The notes: a model not told the origin generated them from the letters alone. A DNA stretch of 64,000 nucleotides from Paenibacillus foliorum (GCF_013141765.1 NZ_WHOD01000027.1:106399-170398); one strand, 5' to 3'; positions 1 through 9,429 are shown, counted from the stretch's first letter. Program-made: numbers and translations.

Positions 1-540
1 AAGCAAGGAAGCAGAACCATGGTAGCAGAACATGGAAGCAAGAAGCAGTAAGCATGGGAGCATGGAATAGGGAAGCAGGTAGGGAAGGTAAGTAGGTAAG
101 CAAGTAAGCAGGGAAGCAGGTAAGTAAGTAGGTAAGTAGGTACGAAAGAAAGCAAGTAAGCAGGTAAGTAAGTAGGTAAGTAGGTACGCAAGAAAGCAGG
201 AAAGTAGGAAACGGGCAATTAGGTATGTAGGTAAGCAAGAAATTAGGAAAGCGGGAAGCAGGTAAGTAGGCAAGCAGGCAAGCAGGTAAGAAGGTAAGAA
301 GGTAAGTAGGTAAGTAGGCAAGCAGGTAAGTAGGTAAGTAGGTAAGTAGGTAAGTAGGTAAGTAGGTAAGTAGGGAAGCAGGTAAGCAAGTAAGTAGGCA
401 AGCAGGTAAGCAGGTAAGCAGGCAAGCAGGTAAGCAGGCAAGCAGGTAAGTAGGTAAGTAGGTAAGTAGGTAAATAGGTAAGTAGGTAAGTAGATAAGTA
501 AGCAAGTAAGCAGGGATTTAGATAAGTAAATAAGCAAGGC
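1..540. repeat. Degenerate period-4/8 microsatellite
   Basis: The stretch is built almost entirely of units like GGTAAGTA and GGCAAGCA, so it reads as a 4-base pattern (GTAA/GTAG, GCAA/GCAG) with an 8-base super-period. It runs from the window edge to about 540 and probably continues upstream. The reverse strand has an open frame of Leu-Thr-Tyr-Leu-Pro-like repeats across 243-542, but that follows from the repeat and I do not call it a gene. No promoter or ribosome binding site is evident. Confidence 0.9.
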
Positions 541-567
541 AACTACCCCCAAAAAAGTAGAACAAGA

Positions 568-694
568 GAGGGAACGGGTGTGGGGTGGAGGAGCGTTAGC
601 GTCCGCCTTTGAAGCTCGTGTTCCCACCGCTGCAAGCCTACTAATCAAGGAACACGACTTCAACAGCGGCCGTAATCCCACACCCGATTCCCTC
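568..694. repeat. Nested palindromic element
   Basis: Two nested inverted repeats are visible. The outer arms are 568-584 (GAGGGAACGGGTGTGGG) and 677-694 (CCCACACCCGATTCCCTC). The inner arms are 609-624 (TTGAAGCTCGTGTTCC) and 649-663 (GGAACACGACTTCAA). Folded, the 127 bases make a long stem with internal loops. It resembles a small dispersed palindromic repeat more than a gene. A 60-codon frame (578-760) starts inside it, which I regard as chance. Confidence 0.75.
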
Positions 695-872
695 CCAATG
701 CACCAACGTATGGGTCAAGTAAGTAACTTGGTTTATCAATTAACTTGGTCTAACAAGTAACTGGCTTTAGATGACCTTCGACCCAATTTCCTTGTCTAAA
801 AATGTGTTTTCTTCAGGAAATTAGCGATCAACCACTCGAGAGGCTATGGTATAATTTGACACAGGTGATCCT

Positions 873-2594
873 ATGAGAAACTTAAAAATCAAACATAAGC
901 TGTTCATTTTTATCATCTTTGGAGCTTTTTTGACCAGTTTTCTCGGCTGGCTATTTGTTCAGCTTTCGCAATCGTTGTACGATAATCTGATCTATCGAGA
1001 AACAACGGATAAGTTTCACCTGTTCTCACAGCGAATCGAAGAAAAGCTGCTGAATATAGATAAACTATCTCTATCCATCATGTCTGATGCAGACGTCCAA
1101 AAGTATTTGAAAGAAATCAAGACAGCCCCCGGCACCTATGAGTCCTACTATGCAGCCAATGAATTAAAGAAGAAACTGCTTACCTATCATTTATTTGATT
1201 ATGCGGTCTCCTCTATTACCATTCTTGATACAAATAATAACTCCCATGGAGTCGGGCTAAATGTCAAAACCATCAACTCCAGAGATATGGAGAGTCTACG
1301 AGAAAAAGCTTCCGAATACAAAGGAGCCAGCGTCTGGGTAGGTGGAATCCTGCAGGACGACGCTTTTTTCTCTCTTCGTGAAATCCGTGAGATCGATGAT
1401 TCCAGCATGGAGCCGCTCGGGACTTTATTGATTAGGACCTTTTCAGACAAGATTATATATGCATCACCGAGTGAAACCCGATATTACGATTCCACGCTGC
1501 TCATTGTATCTGAAGGTAAGGTTATTTATCCGGGTCAAAGCCCGATCAGCTATCAGGAGCAGGATTTACTTTTTAATGATGTAAATAATTTTAGCTTGAT
1601 CACCTTGAATAACCAGAAATATCTTGCAGCCCATTTTACCCTTCAATATACGGGGTGGACCTTCATTCATCTTGTGCCGTATGGGTCCATTTTCAAAGAT
1701 ACGTTTATTATGAAAATTGTATTGCTATGTCTCTATGCCATTGTTTTGCTGATTATTCTGTTGGTTGGTTTGCGATTCTCGAAAAGTATTACCCAGCCGA
1801 TCGAAAAGCTAACGAAAAAAATTACGGTAGTAGAGAAGGGGAATTTCGAAGTCGATAAGCTGGAATTTCCAGAAAATCGGGATGAAATCGGTCAGTTAAG
1901 CCGTAATTTCGATAAGATGATAGATAAATTGGACACATTGATCAAAGAAAATTATGTGAAGCAGATTATGCTTAAAGACGCCGAATACAACACGTTAAAA
2001 GCTAAATTAAACCCGCATTTTCTATATAATACATTGGATTCTATCAATTGGTTGGCGAGAATGAATGGACAGCAGCAAATTTCAGGTATGGTTAAGGCAC
2101 TTGGAAATCTGCTTCGAAGTACGGTGAATGATAAGGAATTTATTACGCTAAAGGAAGAGATCAGTAATTTATCTAATTATATTTACATTCAGCAATTCCG
2201 ATTTGAAGACCGCCTAGTTTATCATATGCAAATAGAAGAGCATCTTCATTCGTTGTATATTCCATGTATTATTTTGCAGCCTATCGTTGAGAACAGTATC
2301 AAATATGGGGTAGAGACAGCTTCGGAAGTTTGTGAGATAACCGTGTACGCTGAGGAGCTGCCTGATAGACTCGTGATTATTGTCAAAGATACCGGTCCAG
2401 GAATGGACGCTGAATATTTGAATAAGCTGGAGCTTAATGAGATAACGGCGAAAGGCACAGGTATTGGATTGAAAAGCATAAATGAAAGGTTAAAAATTTT
2501 ATTTGGCGAGCCCTATGGCATTAGTATAGAAAGTGAGCCGGATAAAGGCACCATCATTAAAATCTCTATCCCCTATACAAACCATGTAGCGTAG
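873..2594 (+). CDS. YesM-like sensor histidine kinase
   Basis: Membrane sensor kinase of the YesM/LytS type (His_kinase family PF06580), probably sensing an extracellular sugar or its binding protein and phosphorylating the next gene's product. The 573 residues show a transmembrane segment near 12-32, an extracytoplasmic domain to about 275, a second membrane segment (about 278-300), a HAMP linker containing KSITQPIEKL, then the phospho-acceptor motif NPHFLYNTLD with His382, and an ATPase domain with QPIVENSIKYG and DTGPGM. AGGTGAT lies just before the ATG. An extended -10 (TGGTATAAT, 847-855) is present, but it would leave a very short leader. Followed after 45 bases by its response regulator. 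Confidence 0.93.
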   Translation: MRNLKIKHKLFIFIIFGAFLTSFLGWLFVQLSQSLYDNLIYRETTDKFHLFSQRIEEKLLNIDKLSLSIMSDADVQKYLKEIKTAPGTYESYYAANELKKKLLTYHLFDYAVSSITILDTNNNSHGVGLNVKTINSRDMESLREKASEYKGASVWVGGILQDDAFFSLREIREIDDSSMEPLGTLLIRTFSDKIIYASPSETRYYDSTLLIVSEGKVIYPGQSPISYQEQDLLFNDVNNFSLITLNNQKYLAAHFTLQYTGWTFIHLVPYGSIFKDTFIMKIVLLCLYAIVLLIILLVGLRFSKSITQPIEKLTKKITVVEKGNFEVDKLEFPENRDEIGQLSRNFDKMIDKLDTLIKENYVKQIMLKDAEYNTLKAKLNPHFLYNTLDSINWLARMNGQQQISGMVKALGNLLRSTVNDKEFITLKEEISNLSNYIYIQQFRFEDRLVYHMQIEEHLHSLYIPCIILQPIVENSIKYGVETASEVCEITVYAEELPDRLVIIVKDTGPGMDAEYLNKLELNEITAKGTGIGLKSINERLKILFGEPYGISIESEPDKGTIIKISIPYTNHVA

Positions 2595-2639
2595 GACATT
2601 CATTCTAGGTGGCAAACGACAATAGGTGAGGTGTTGAAA

Positions 2640-4220
2640 TTGATCGATCAGAGCTATAAGGTGTTTGTGGTAGATGACGAAAGAATTATACGAGAAGGCA
2701 TCGCCAAATTAATTGATTGGGATCAATTGGGACTAGAATTTACCGGCTGCGCTCCTGATGGGCTATCCGCCTATGATCAAATGTCAGCTATACGGCCGGA
2801 TATCATCATAACGGATATCAAGATGCCTCGAATGGATGGACTGGAGCTGATCCAACAAACGATGAAGCTGCTGCCGTATGCCAAGTTTGTGGTTCTATCA
2901 GGCCATGGGGAATTCGAATTTGCCAGTAAAGCGATGCAGCATGGGGTCAAGCATTATTTGTTGAAGCCTTGTGACGAAGTGGACATAACGGATGTATTGC
3001 AGCAGGTTATAAGTGAATTGGATGAGCAGAGAAATAGGATAAGCTTTTATCAGATCATGGAGAATCAACTGGCTGAAGCGTTGCCTAAAGTAAAGGAGCA
3101 GCTTCTAAGAGACTGCCTGCTGAACCGAACATTTTTTAAACATGAGATGGAGCATTATAAAAAGATTCTGCACATTCATGATGAGAAGGTAAGATTGATT
3201 TTGTTCCAACTGGAGGCTGCCTTTGAATTTGTCGAATTATATGCGCTTAAAAATATTTCCGAAGAGCTGATCCAGACCCGCAATATTATGCTAAGCACGA
3301 TAGTAGGAGATAAGTTTATAATCTTGCTTGAAGATATGGAATTACAGGAAATTGTAAAGATGACAACGAAAATTAAAGAGGAATTTGAGAGCAAATATAA
3401 AATTGATTTGACCTTGTCGATCAGTAATCCTTGTACGTTCGAGGATATCCCCAAAATATATTACGATGCGCAGCAATATTTGAAATACAGGTTTTATCTG
3501 GGTGAGAGCAGTATTATCACAAGTGAAGAGGTTGATCTGGAGCTGTCATCCACCCAAACGGAAATGGTGAATTTGAATTATCACAACATCGTAATGGCAA
3601 TCAAAATAGGGAATACGGAGGATCTTAAAGACGAGTTGGCTTATTTTTTTGATAAGCTGCGCGAATTTCGATGTGAAATTAATATGGCGATCAGCTACTG
3701 TATCGAATTGATCACTACTATTGTTAGACAAACGATGCCGGATAAAATCAACGAGAACATTCCCAAAATTGTTCCTATCCTTGAGATGAAAACATTGGAG
3801 GAGATTCACCGATATATTTTTGGCGTTTCCCATGTCATAACCAAAGAAAACTACGAAGTATATTCACAAAAAAACCGTATGCTCGTTCACAGCATGGTCC
3901 AGCATATTCAAAGCAATTTGGGGAATGAGGAGCTATCGCTGCAGTGGCTTGCCAAGCATTATTTTTATATGAATGTTGATTATTTGGGGAAGCTGTTCCG
4001 AAAAGAGATGAACGAAAAATTCTCCCAGTATGTAACGAGAGTCAGAATTGAGTGGGCCAAGGAGCTCATGACGAATTTCAACAACTATAAGGTATACGAG
4101 ATTGCGGAACAAACAGGGTTTGGCAGGGATTCGCAGTATTTCAGCAACCTTTTTAAAAAGTATACAGGCTATACGCCAGTAGAATATAAAACAATGATAA
4201 AGCATGACACTCATTACTGA
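2640..4220 (+). CDS. YesN-like response regulator, AraC-type DNA-binding
   Basis: Response regulator of the YesN class: an N-terminal receiver domain (VVDDE near the start, phospho-acceptor Asp59 in ITDIKMPRMDG, Lys in YLLKP), a long middle region and two C-terminal AraC helix-turn-helix motifs (about residues 420-525, ending YTGYTPVEYK). It likely activates the downstream importer when phosphorylated by the upstream kinase. The longest frame begins at GTG 2631, but that codon overlaps the Shine-Dalgarno AGGTGAGG (2624-2631). TTG 2640, eight bases further, gives normal spacing and is my choice. About 526 residues, typical of the family. Confidence 0.92.
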   Translation: MIDQSYKVFVVDDERIIREGIAKLIDWDQLGLEFTGCAPDGLSAYDQMSAIRPDIIITDIKMPRMDGLELIQQTMKLLPYAKFVVLSGHGEFEFASKAMQHGVKHYLLKPCDEVDITDVLQQVISELDEQRNRISFYQIMENQLAEALPKVKEQLLRDCLLNRTFFKHEMEHYKKILHIHDEKVRLILFQLEAAFEFVELYALKNISEELIQTRNIMLSTIVGDKFIILLEDMELQEIVKMTTKIKEEFESKYKIDLTLSISNPCTFEDIPKIYYDAQQYLKYRFYLGESSIITSEEVDLELSSTQTEMVNLNYHNIVMAIKIGNTEDLKDELAYFFDKLREFRCEINMAISYCIELITTIVRQTMPDKINENIPKIVPILEMKTLEEIHRYIFGVSHVITKENYEVYSQKNRMLVHSMVQHIQSNLGNEELSLQWLAKHYFYMNVDYLGKLFRKEMNEKFSQYVTRVRIEWAKELMTNFNNYKVYEIAEQTGFGRDSQYFSNLFKKYTGYTPVEYKTMIKHDTHY

Positions 4221-4291
4221 TTTTCAAGTAAAAAGTGTCTGTTTTTTTTATTATCATTTGATTGGCTACCAAGTAAAATTAACTTGAAAAT
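4220..4291. repeat. Spaced inverted repeat before the binding-protein gene
   Basis: ATTTTCAAGT at 4220-4229 is the exact reverse complement of ACTTGAAAAT at 4282-4291, with about 52 bases between including a T-run. It could be a regulator operator (for example for the AraC-type protein just upstream) or a long hairpin in the intergenic RNA. The sequence alone does not decide. Confidence 0.5.
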
Positions 4292-4364
4292 GCAAATAGG
4301 AGGGGCCAACCTGTTTCATTCTCTCAGGAGTGATTTTAGAAAATTCAAGATGGGGAGTGTCGTT

Positions 4365-5714
4365 ATGCAGAAAGTTACGTTTCTCTGTTTGACTGCTTTA
4401 TTGACATTATCGTCCACGCTCGCCGGATGCTCACAAGGATCAAGCACCAATGCCGGTGAAACCAAGGGCAAAGAGCCAGCTGCTTCTCAGCCTAATACTG
4501 CGGCTCCAAAAAAGAATGACCCCGTCACCTTAAGAATGACTTACTGGGCAGGCTCGCAATTGACTGTCGATAAGAACAACGCAGTTATTGAGCTGTTTCA
4601 AAAGGCCAACCCGAATATAAAAATAGAAGCGGAATATTATGCGGGTGATGCTTATAATGACAAAATTAATGTACAAGCGGCTTCAAATAGCTTGCCGGAT
4701 ATTGTCCGTGTAGACTACTCACAAATTCAGAACTATGTAAATAAAGGTATTTTGAAACCGCTGGATGATTACATCGCCAATAAGACCATCGATATGACCG
4801 GTGTAGCGGAAGTTAATATGAAGGGCGGTATCATTAACGGGAAAACCTATGGCATTAACATAGGAAACAATGCTCTTGTTATGTTCTATGACCCTGAAAA
4901 GCTAGAGAAAGCGGGTGTTAAAGCCCCGGGTCCAGATTACACTTGGGATCAATATGAGAAGGACTTACAGACGATCAAAGACAAGCTGAACATATATGGC
5001 GATACCCATATGATGCAAAGTCATTTCGAAGTATGGCTCAGACAGCAAGGCAAATCCTTTTATAATAAGGCACAAGACGCTCTTGGCTATGATGATGATA
5101 AATTGTTCATAGATTATATGAACCTTCAGCTTAAATGGCAGAAGAAGGGCATTATAAGCCCAATTGGCGTTGAGCTTGAAGTCAGAGGCTTAGAAGACGG
5201 TCCGTTTCCTAAGGGGCAAGCGGCATTCGGCGGATTCTCCTATTGGAGCAACCATGCGGATATTATGGAAACCCAGCTCAAGAAGCCTCTTGGCTATGCC
5301 ATGTACCCGGGATCAGGCGACGGTAAGGGGATGTATATGAAGCCTTCCTTCTTCCACGGGATTGCAGCTTCCTCCAAGCATCCTGAGGAGGCGGCCAAGT
5401 TTATCGAGTTTTTCACAAACAATTTGGATGCGGCCAAATCACTGAATGCTTATTTCGGAATGCCGTATCATCCAAAGCTCATTGCGGGTATGCAGAATAG
5501 CTTCAGCGATACTCAAAAGAGAGTGTCCCAGTATCTTCAAGTGGTCGAGAAGCATTCAAGCGTCATCGATCCTCCTGCTCCGGTTGCCGGATCGGAGGTA
5601 GGTAAAATATTTACGAACATTCGTGCCGAGGTATTCTACGAGAAGATTACCCCGCAGCAAGCAGCAGAAAAATTCAGAAAAGAAGCAAATGCAGTGTTGG
5701 CTAAGAAAAAATAA
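4365..5714 (+). CDS. ABC importer solute-binding lipoprotein (family 1)
   Basis: Extracellular carbohydrate-binding protein of an ABC importer, anchored as a lipoprotein. From ATG 4365 the signal peptide runs MQKVTFLCLTALLTLSSTLA with lipobox Cys22 in LAGC, followed by a Ser/Pro/Lys-rich tether and a SBP_bac_1 fold (for example VTLRMTYWAG, LPDIVRVDY, and KGQAAFGGFSYWS late in the protein). GGGAG at 4353-4357 supports this start; an upstream in-frame TTG at 4284 would put 27 non-signal residues in front. About 449 residues, normal for the family. It sits between the YesM/YesN pair and two permeases, so it defines the substrate of this system; the sugar cannot be named from sequence. Confidence 0.93.
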   Translation: MQKVTFLCLTALLTLSSTLAGCSQGSSTNAGETKGKEPAASQPNTAAPKKNDPVTLRMTYWAGSQLTVDKNNAVIELFQKANPNIKIEAEYYAGDAYNDKINVQAASNSLPDIVRVDYSQIQNYVNKGILKPLDDYIANKTIDMTGVAEVNMKGGIINGKTYGINIGNNALVMFYDPEKLEKAGVKAPGPDYTWDQYEKDLQTIKDKLNIYGDTHMMQSHFEVWLRQQGKSFYNKAQDALGYDDDKLFIDYMNLQLKWQKKGIISPIGVELEVRGLEDGPFPKGQAAFGGFSYWSNHADIMETQLKKPLGYAMYPGSGDGKGMYMKPSFFHGIAASSKHPEEAAKFIEFFTNNLDAAKSLNAYFGMPYHPKLIAGMQNSFSDTQKRVSQYLQVVEKHSSVIDPPAPVAGSEVGKIFTNIRAEVFYEKITPQQAAEKFRKEANAVLAKKK

Positions 5715-5726
5715 TGGAATACATGA

Positions 5727-5760
5727 GATAAGCCATAGCTGTATAGGGTTATGGTTTATC
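5727..5760 (+). other. Intercistronic hairpin between binding protein and permease
   Basis: GATAAGCCATA (5727-5737) can pair with TATGGTTTATC (5750-5760), allowing one G-U pair. There is no following T-run, so it is more likely an mRNA-stabilising or attenuating stem than a full terminator. Such stems often raise binding-protein output relative to permeases. Confidence 0.5.
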
Positions 5761-5798
5761 CCCAGATTTATCCCACGACACAAACGAGGTGATGGAGC

Positions 5799-6710
5799 TT
5801 GAGAGGAGTCGGCAACAAAACATTCTGGAAATCCGACAATACGGCGGGGTATGTATTTATTTTCCCTTGGTTGTTTGGTTTTCTTGCTTTTTCCATTATT
5901 CCGATAGCCGCTTCGCTATATCTCGCTTTTACCAAATATGACATCCTTTCTCCTCCGGAGTGGGTAGGATTGGACAATTTCAAAGAGATGTTTATGGAAG
6001 ACTCCCGCTATTGGATATCGGTTAAGGCAACGCTAATCTTCGTTTTCACTGCTGTACCCTTGCGTCTCTGCTTTGCGCTCGCCGTAGCGCTGCTGCTGAA
6101 CATGAAATTAAAATTTCTTGGATTTTTCAGAGCCACTTATTATTTGCCGACTTTGATCGGAGGCAGTGTTGCAGTGTCGGTCATGTGGCGGCAGCTCTTC
6201 GGTGCTTCGGGTGCCTTTAACTCCTTTTTGGAGTCATTCTTTGGAATCACCGAGAAGGTTTCGTGGATCACCCATCCTTCAACGGCTCTTCTGTCGCTGA
6301 TCGTTTTATCCGTATGGCAATTTGGTTCTTCCATGCTTATTTTCCTTGCTGGCTTGAAGCAAATTCCTGCGGAATTATACGAGGCGGCTCAGGTGGATGG
6401 TGCCAACGCATGGCGGAAATTCAAAGACATAACGATTCCCCTATTGACGCCGGTTATCTTTTTTAATCTGGTTATGGGGATTATCAATGGATTCAAGGTG
6501 TTCACCGAGGGTATGATCGTAACCGGAGGAGGGCCCTTTGATAAGACGTTGTTCTATGTGCTGTATTTATATGAGAAATCATTCCGTTATTATGAAATGG
6601 GATATGGCTCATCTATGGCATGGGTTCTGCTGCTAATGATCGCTTTCTTTACGGCCGTCGTGTTCAAAACATCTAAACATTGGGTTCATTATGAATCGAA
6701 GGGGGAATAG
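5799..6710 (+). CDS. Sugar ABC transporter permease (UgpA/LplB type)
   Basis: Inner-membrane permease subunit of the importer. The 303 residues carry six predicted membrane segments and the cytoplasmic EAA loop EAAQVDGANAWRKFKDITIP that docks the ATPase. TTG 5799 is preceded by GAGGTGATGG at normal spacing, so the non-ATG start is credible. The next permease begins 3 bases after its stop, so the two are translated together and likely form a heterodimer. No ATPase gene is nearby; by analogy with other Bacilli, a shared MsmX-type ATPase elsewhere probably serves the system (inference). Confidence 0.93.
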   Translation: MRGVGNKTFWKSDNTAGYVFIFPWLFGFLAFSIIPIAASLYLAFTKYDILSPPEWVGLDNFKEMFMEDSRYWISVKATLIFVFTAVPLRLCFALAVALLLNMKLKFLGFFRATYYLPTLIGGSVAVSVMWRQLFGASGAFNSFLESFFGITEKVSWITHPSTALLSLIVLSVWQFGSSMLIFLAGLKQIPAELYEAAQVDGANAWRKFKDITIPLLTPVIFFNLVMGIINGFKVFTEGMIVTGGGPFDKTLFYVLYLYEKSFRYYEMGYGSSMAWVLLLMIAFFTAVVFKTSKHWVHYESKGE

Positions 6711-6713
6711 AGC

Positions 6714-7568
6714 ATGAACAGCTCAGCAAAAACAATCAGGCAGTCCGGACGTATTGTTGTTCATGTTTTTGTTACTCTATTTGCCTTCGTCATGATCTAC
6801 CCTGTGTTATGGATGCTATCCAGCTCCCTGAAGGATACTACTGAAATTTTTACTCATGCGCATCAATTAATTCCTTTGAAATGGAACTTTGACAACTATG
6901 TTAACGGATTTAAAGGGTTCGCTGGCATTTCTTTTTCTGTCTTTTTCAAAAACTCCTTTATCATCACCATTCTTTCTGTAATCGGGACCGTAATCTCGTC
7001 TACCATGGTTGCTTACGGGTTTGCCAGAATTCGCTTCAAGTGGGCTCCCTTTTGGTTTGGCTGCATGATGCTAACGATGATGCTGCCAGGCGAGGTATTG
7101 ATGATCCCGCAGTATATCTTTTTTCATAAAATAGGATGGATTAATACGTTTTTACCGTTGATTGTCCCCGCTTTTTTCGGAGGAGCGTTCTTCATCTTTC
7201 TAACTACCCAATTTTTAAGAGGGATTCCCAAAGAATTGGATGAATCGGCTTATATCGACGGATGCGACAAATATCAGATTTTTATCCGGATCATGGTGCC
7301 TTTGCTTGTCCCGGCCATTATTACGGTATCGATCTTTAAGTTTTATTGGACGTGGGATGACTTCTTCAGTCCCTTGTTATATTTAAATTCGCCCAAATTG
7401 GCGACGGTTTCCTTGGCTATTAAGAATTTCTCCGACCCTACGATGAAAACGGATTGGGGAGCCATGTTCGCGATGTCTATCTTGTCTTTGGTTCCCATAG
7501 TCGTTGTATTTTTCGTTTTTCAAAAGTATATCGTCGAAGGCATAAGCACAACAGGCTTGAAGGGATAG
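6714..7568 (+). CDS. Sugar ABC transporter permease (UgpE/LplC type)
   Basis: Second permease subunit, 284 residues with six membrane segments. The EAA loop is ESAYIDGCDKYQIFIRIMVP and the C-terminus reads YIVEGISTTGLKG, a typical ending of the MalG/UgpE/LplC class. It follows the first permease directly and probably pairs with it. The operon order kinase, regulator, binding protein, two permeases, reductase matches YesMN-type carbohydrate loci in Paenibacillus. The substrate is unknown. Confidence 0.93.
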   Translation: MNSSAKTIRQSGRIVVHVFVTLFAFVMIYPVLWMLSSSLKDTTEIFTHAHQLIPLKWNFDNYVNGFKGFAGISFSVFFKNSFIITILSVIGTVISSTMVAYGFARIRFKWAPFWFGCMMLTMMLPGEVLMIPQYIFFHKIGWINTFLPLIVPAFFGGAFFIFLTTQFLRGIPKELDESAYIDGCDKYQIFIRIMVPLLVPAIITVSIFKFYWTWDDFFSPLLYLNSPKLATVSLAIKNFSDPTMKTDWGAMFAMSILSLVPIVVVFFVFQKYIVEGISTTGLKG

Positions 7569-7640
7569 GTAGGCAGCCATAAAGTGAGTGATCCAAGGGA
7601 ATTCTTTGAACAACCTCTTAAATGAAGAAAAGGAGCTGTG

Positions 7641-8639
7641 ATGATGACAACTTATGTACCGAATGAACAAAGATATGATTCGATGGTTTATAACCGCTGC
7701 GGGAGATCGGGGCTGAAGCTCCCGGCGGTTTCATTAGGGCTATGGCATAATTTCGGTGATGTCGATACTCTGGCTAATGCCAAGTCGATGATCTGCCGTT
7801 CGTTTGATTTAGGAATTACTCATTTTGATCTGGCTAATAACTATGGACCCTCTGCAGGCTCCGCCGAGGAAACCTTTGGTAAAATTCTCAAATCAGACTT
7901 GGCTGCTTACCGAGATGAAATGATCGTATCCACGAAGGCAGGTTATTATATGTGGCCCGGACCCTATGGAGAGTGGGGCTCTAAGAAAAATATGATATCC
8001 AGTCTTGATCAGAGCTTGAAGCGTATGGGACTCGACTATGTGGATATTTTCTATTCTCATCGCCCTGATCCTAACACACCTATGGAAGAAACAATGGGGG
8101 CACTGGATCTAATCGTGAGACAAGGAAAAGCGCTCTATGTTGGAATTTCGAATTATAGCGCAGAACAGACCAAACAAGCGATCCAGATCCTAAAGTCACT
8201 TGGAACACCGTTGCTGATTCATCAAGCTACCTACTCCATGTTTAATCGCTGGGTTGAGAATGGATTATTGGAGGAGCTGGAGGAAGGCGGAGCGGGCTGC
8301 ATCGCCTTTAGCCCATTGGCTCAAGGTGTGCTGACCAACCGCTATTTGGATGGGATTCCTCTGGATTCACGCGCAGCAAGCTCGAACAGTCCATTTCTTA
8401 AGGAGAAGGATATTACCGAGGAGAAATTGAACAAGATCAAGCAATTGAATGAGATTGCTATAGGTCGCGGGCAAACCTTGGCACAGCTTGCGCTTGCCTG
8501 GGTACTGCGTAAGGAACGTGTTGCCTCCGTTCTGATAGGAGCGAGCAAGGTGAGTCAGATTGAAGATAATGTGGGTGCAATTAACCGATTGGAATTAGAT
8601 TCGACTGAAATTGAACAGATTGAGACGATTCTGCGTTAA
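7641..8639 (+). CDS. Aldo/keto reductase, YghZ-like
   Basis: NADPH-dependent aldo/keto reductase resembling the L-glyceraldehyde-3-phosphate reductase (YghZ/Gpr) branch: MVYNRCGRSGLKLPAVSLGL near the start, the catalytic neighbourhood FDLANNYGP, the lysine in VSTKAGY and the histidine region YSHRPDPNTP, then VGISNYS and a C-terminal cofactor-binding VLIGASK. About 332 residues, normal length. AAAGGAG (7628-7634) serves ATG 7641 or ATG 7644; the GTG at 7638 is too close. Placed last in the uptake operon, it may reduce an aldose or keto-sugar from the imported substrate, which is an inference from context. Confidence 0.9.
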   Translation: MMTTYVPNEQRYDSMVYNRCGRSGLKLPAVSLGLWHNFGDVDTLANAKSMICRSFDLGITHFDLANNYGPSAGSAEETFGKILKSDLAAYRDEMIVSTKAGYYMWPGPYGEWGSKKNMISSLDQSLKRMGLDYVDIFYSHRPDPNTPMEETMGALDLIVRQGKALYVGISNYSAEQTKQAIQILKSLGTPLLIHQATYSMFNRWVENGLLEELEEGGAGCIAFSPLAQGVLTNRYLDGIPLDSRAASSNSPFLKEKDITEEKLNKIKQLNEIAIGRGQTLAQLALAWVLRKERVASVLIGASKVSQIEDNVGAINRLELDSTEIEQIETILR

Positions 8640-8653
8640 ATAATAGCTTCAAC

Positions 8654-8687
8654 AAAAAATGGCTGAGCAGGGAAAACCTGCTCAGCC
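8654..8687 (-). terminator. Terminator for the reverse-strand kinase-like gene
   Basis: GGCTGAGCAGG (8661-8671) pairs with CCTGCTCAGCC (8677-8687). On the reverse strand the stem is followed by a T-rich tract (8654-8660 on the forward strand is A-rich). Confidence 0.8.
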
Positions 8688-8688
8688 A

Positions 8689-8718
8689 GGGCCATAGGGG
8701 ACAAGCCTATGGCCTTTT
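8689..8718 (+). terminator. Terminator after the aldo/keto reductase
   Basis: GGCCATAGG (8690-8698) pairs with CCTATGGCC (8706-8714) and is followed by TTTT. Together with the adjacent stem it separates two convergent genes. Confidence 0.8.
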
Positions 8719-8724
8719 CATATG

Positions 8725-9300
8725 TTATTTGAGTATATATGATTTCAAGATTTCGGTAACTTCTTCTACGGTGTCGTCTAAATCATAATTTTCAACATTG
8801 GCGTCACATTCTTTTGAGTAACCCATTTCTTGTTCATAACGGTCTAAATTCTTATAGATGACCTCCGTCGTATCTCCGCGCTCCAGCAACCGGCTCATCA
8901 CCTTGTTTCGATCGGCATAAATCATGATCTGGATGACTTTATCGCCATATGCGTCCTTTACAAGCTTAGAACCCTGACGGTTTAGGATGAGGTATACATA
9001 AGGGTGCTTTTGAAACATAGCCTCGACTTCTATCGATTTGATTCCGTAAAAGACACCTTCCATTTCAAGCGTTTCGATGAATTCGTTGTTTTGCTCTGCT
9101 TCAATGAATTGCTCAGGAGTGATAAAATGATAGTCTACTCCATCTTTCTCATATAATCTGCTGGGTCGGGTAGTATAGGATAAGACTCTTTGCAGTTCAC
9201 ACAAGGCTCCTACTTTCTGGGCTACGGTTTTTCTCCCGGAGCCATCGGGGCCGGTAAATACAAATATTAATCTTTTGTTATGGATCTCATTCACTATCAT
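8725..9300 (-). CDS. Guanylate kinase-like protein
   Basis: P-loop nucleotide kinase of the guanylate kinase family. It has a Walker A GPDGSGRKT (about residues 17-25), the GMP-binding-like stretch SYTTRPSRLYEKDGVDYHFI, and the later motif IYADRNKVMSRLLERGD. The 191 residues match GMP kinases, but the P-loop has GRKT in place of the usual GKST/GKGT, and the neighbourhood is not the one of the essential gmk gene (normally near rpoZ), so this is probably a paralogue. Substrate is uncertain. GGGAGG precedes the ATG with short spacing. Convergent with the reductase gene. Confidence 0.8.
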   Translation of the reverse strand: MIVNEIHNKRLIFVFTGPDGSGRKTVAQKVGALCELQRVLSYTTRPSRLYEKDGVDYHFITPEQFIEAEQNNEFIETLEMEGVFYGIKSIEVEAMFQKHPYVYLILNRQGSKLVKDAYGDKVIQIMIYADRNKVMSRLLERGDTTEVIYKNLDRYEQEMGYSKECDANVENYDLDDTVEEVTEILKSYILK

Positions 9301-9429
9301 GACCTCCCAATATTTTGAATATTATGCAGCTTTGATTAAATTATATCTGAACTCTATGTAATAATATATAGTGATTCTTCCAATGACCTGACCATCACAC
9401 CACTGCAACGAACAAAACTGCAACGAAAC

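Noticed and set aside
243..542. Reverse-strand frame of Leu/Thr/Tyr/Pro repeats
   Set aside because: It is produced by the 8-base microsatellite; no ribosome binding site, promoter or natural amino acid composition.
578..760. 60-codon forward frame starting MWGGGALASAFEAR
   Set aside because: It begins within the nested palindrome and has no Shine-Dalgarno; the pairing explains the sequence better than coding does.
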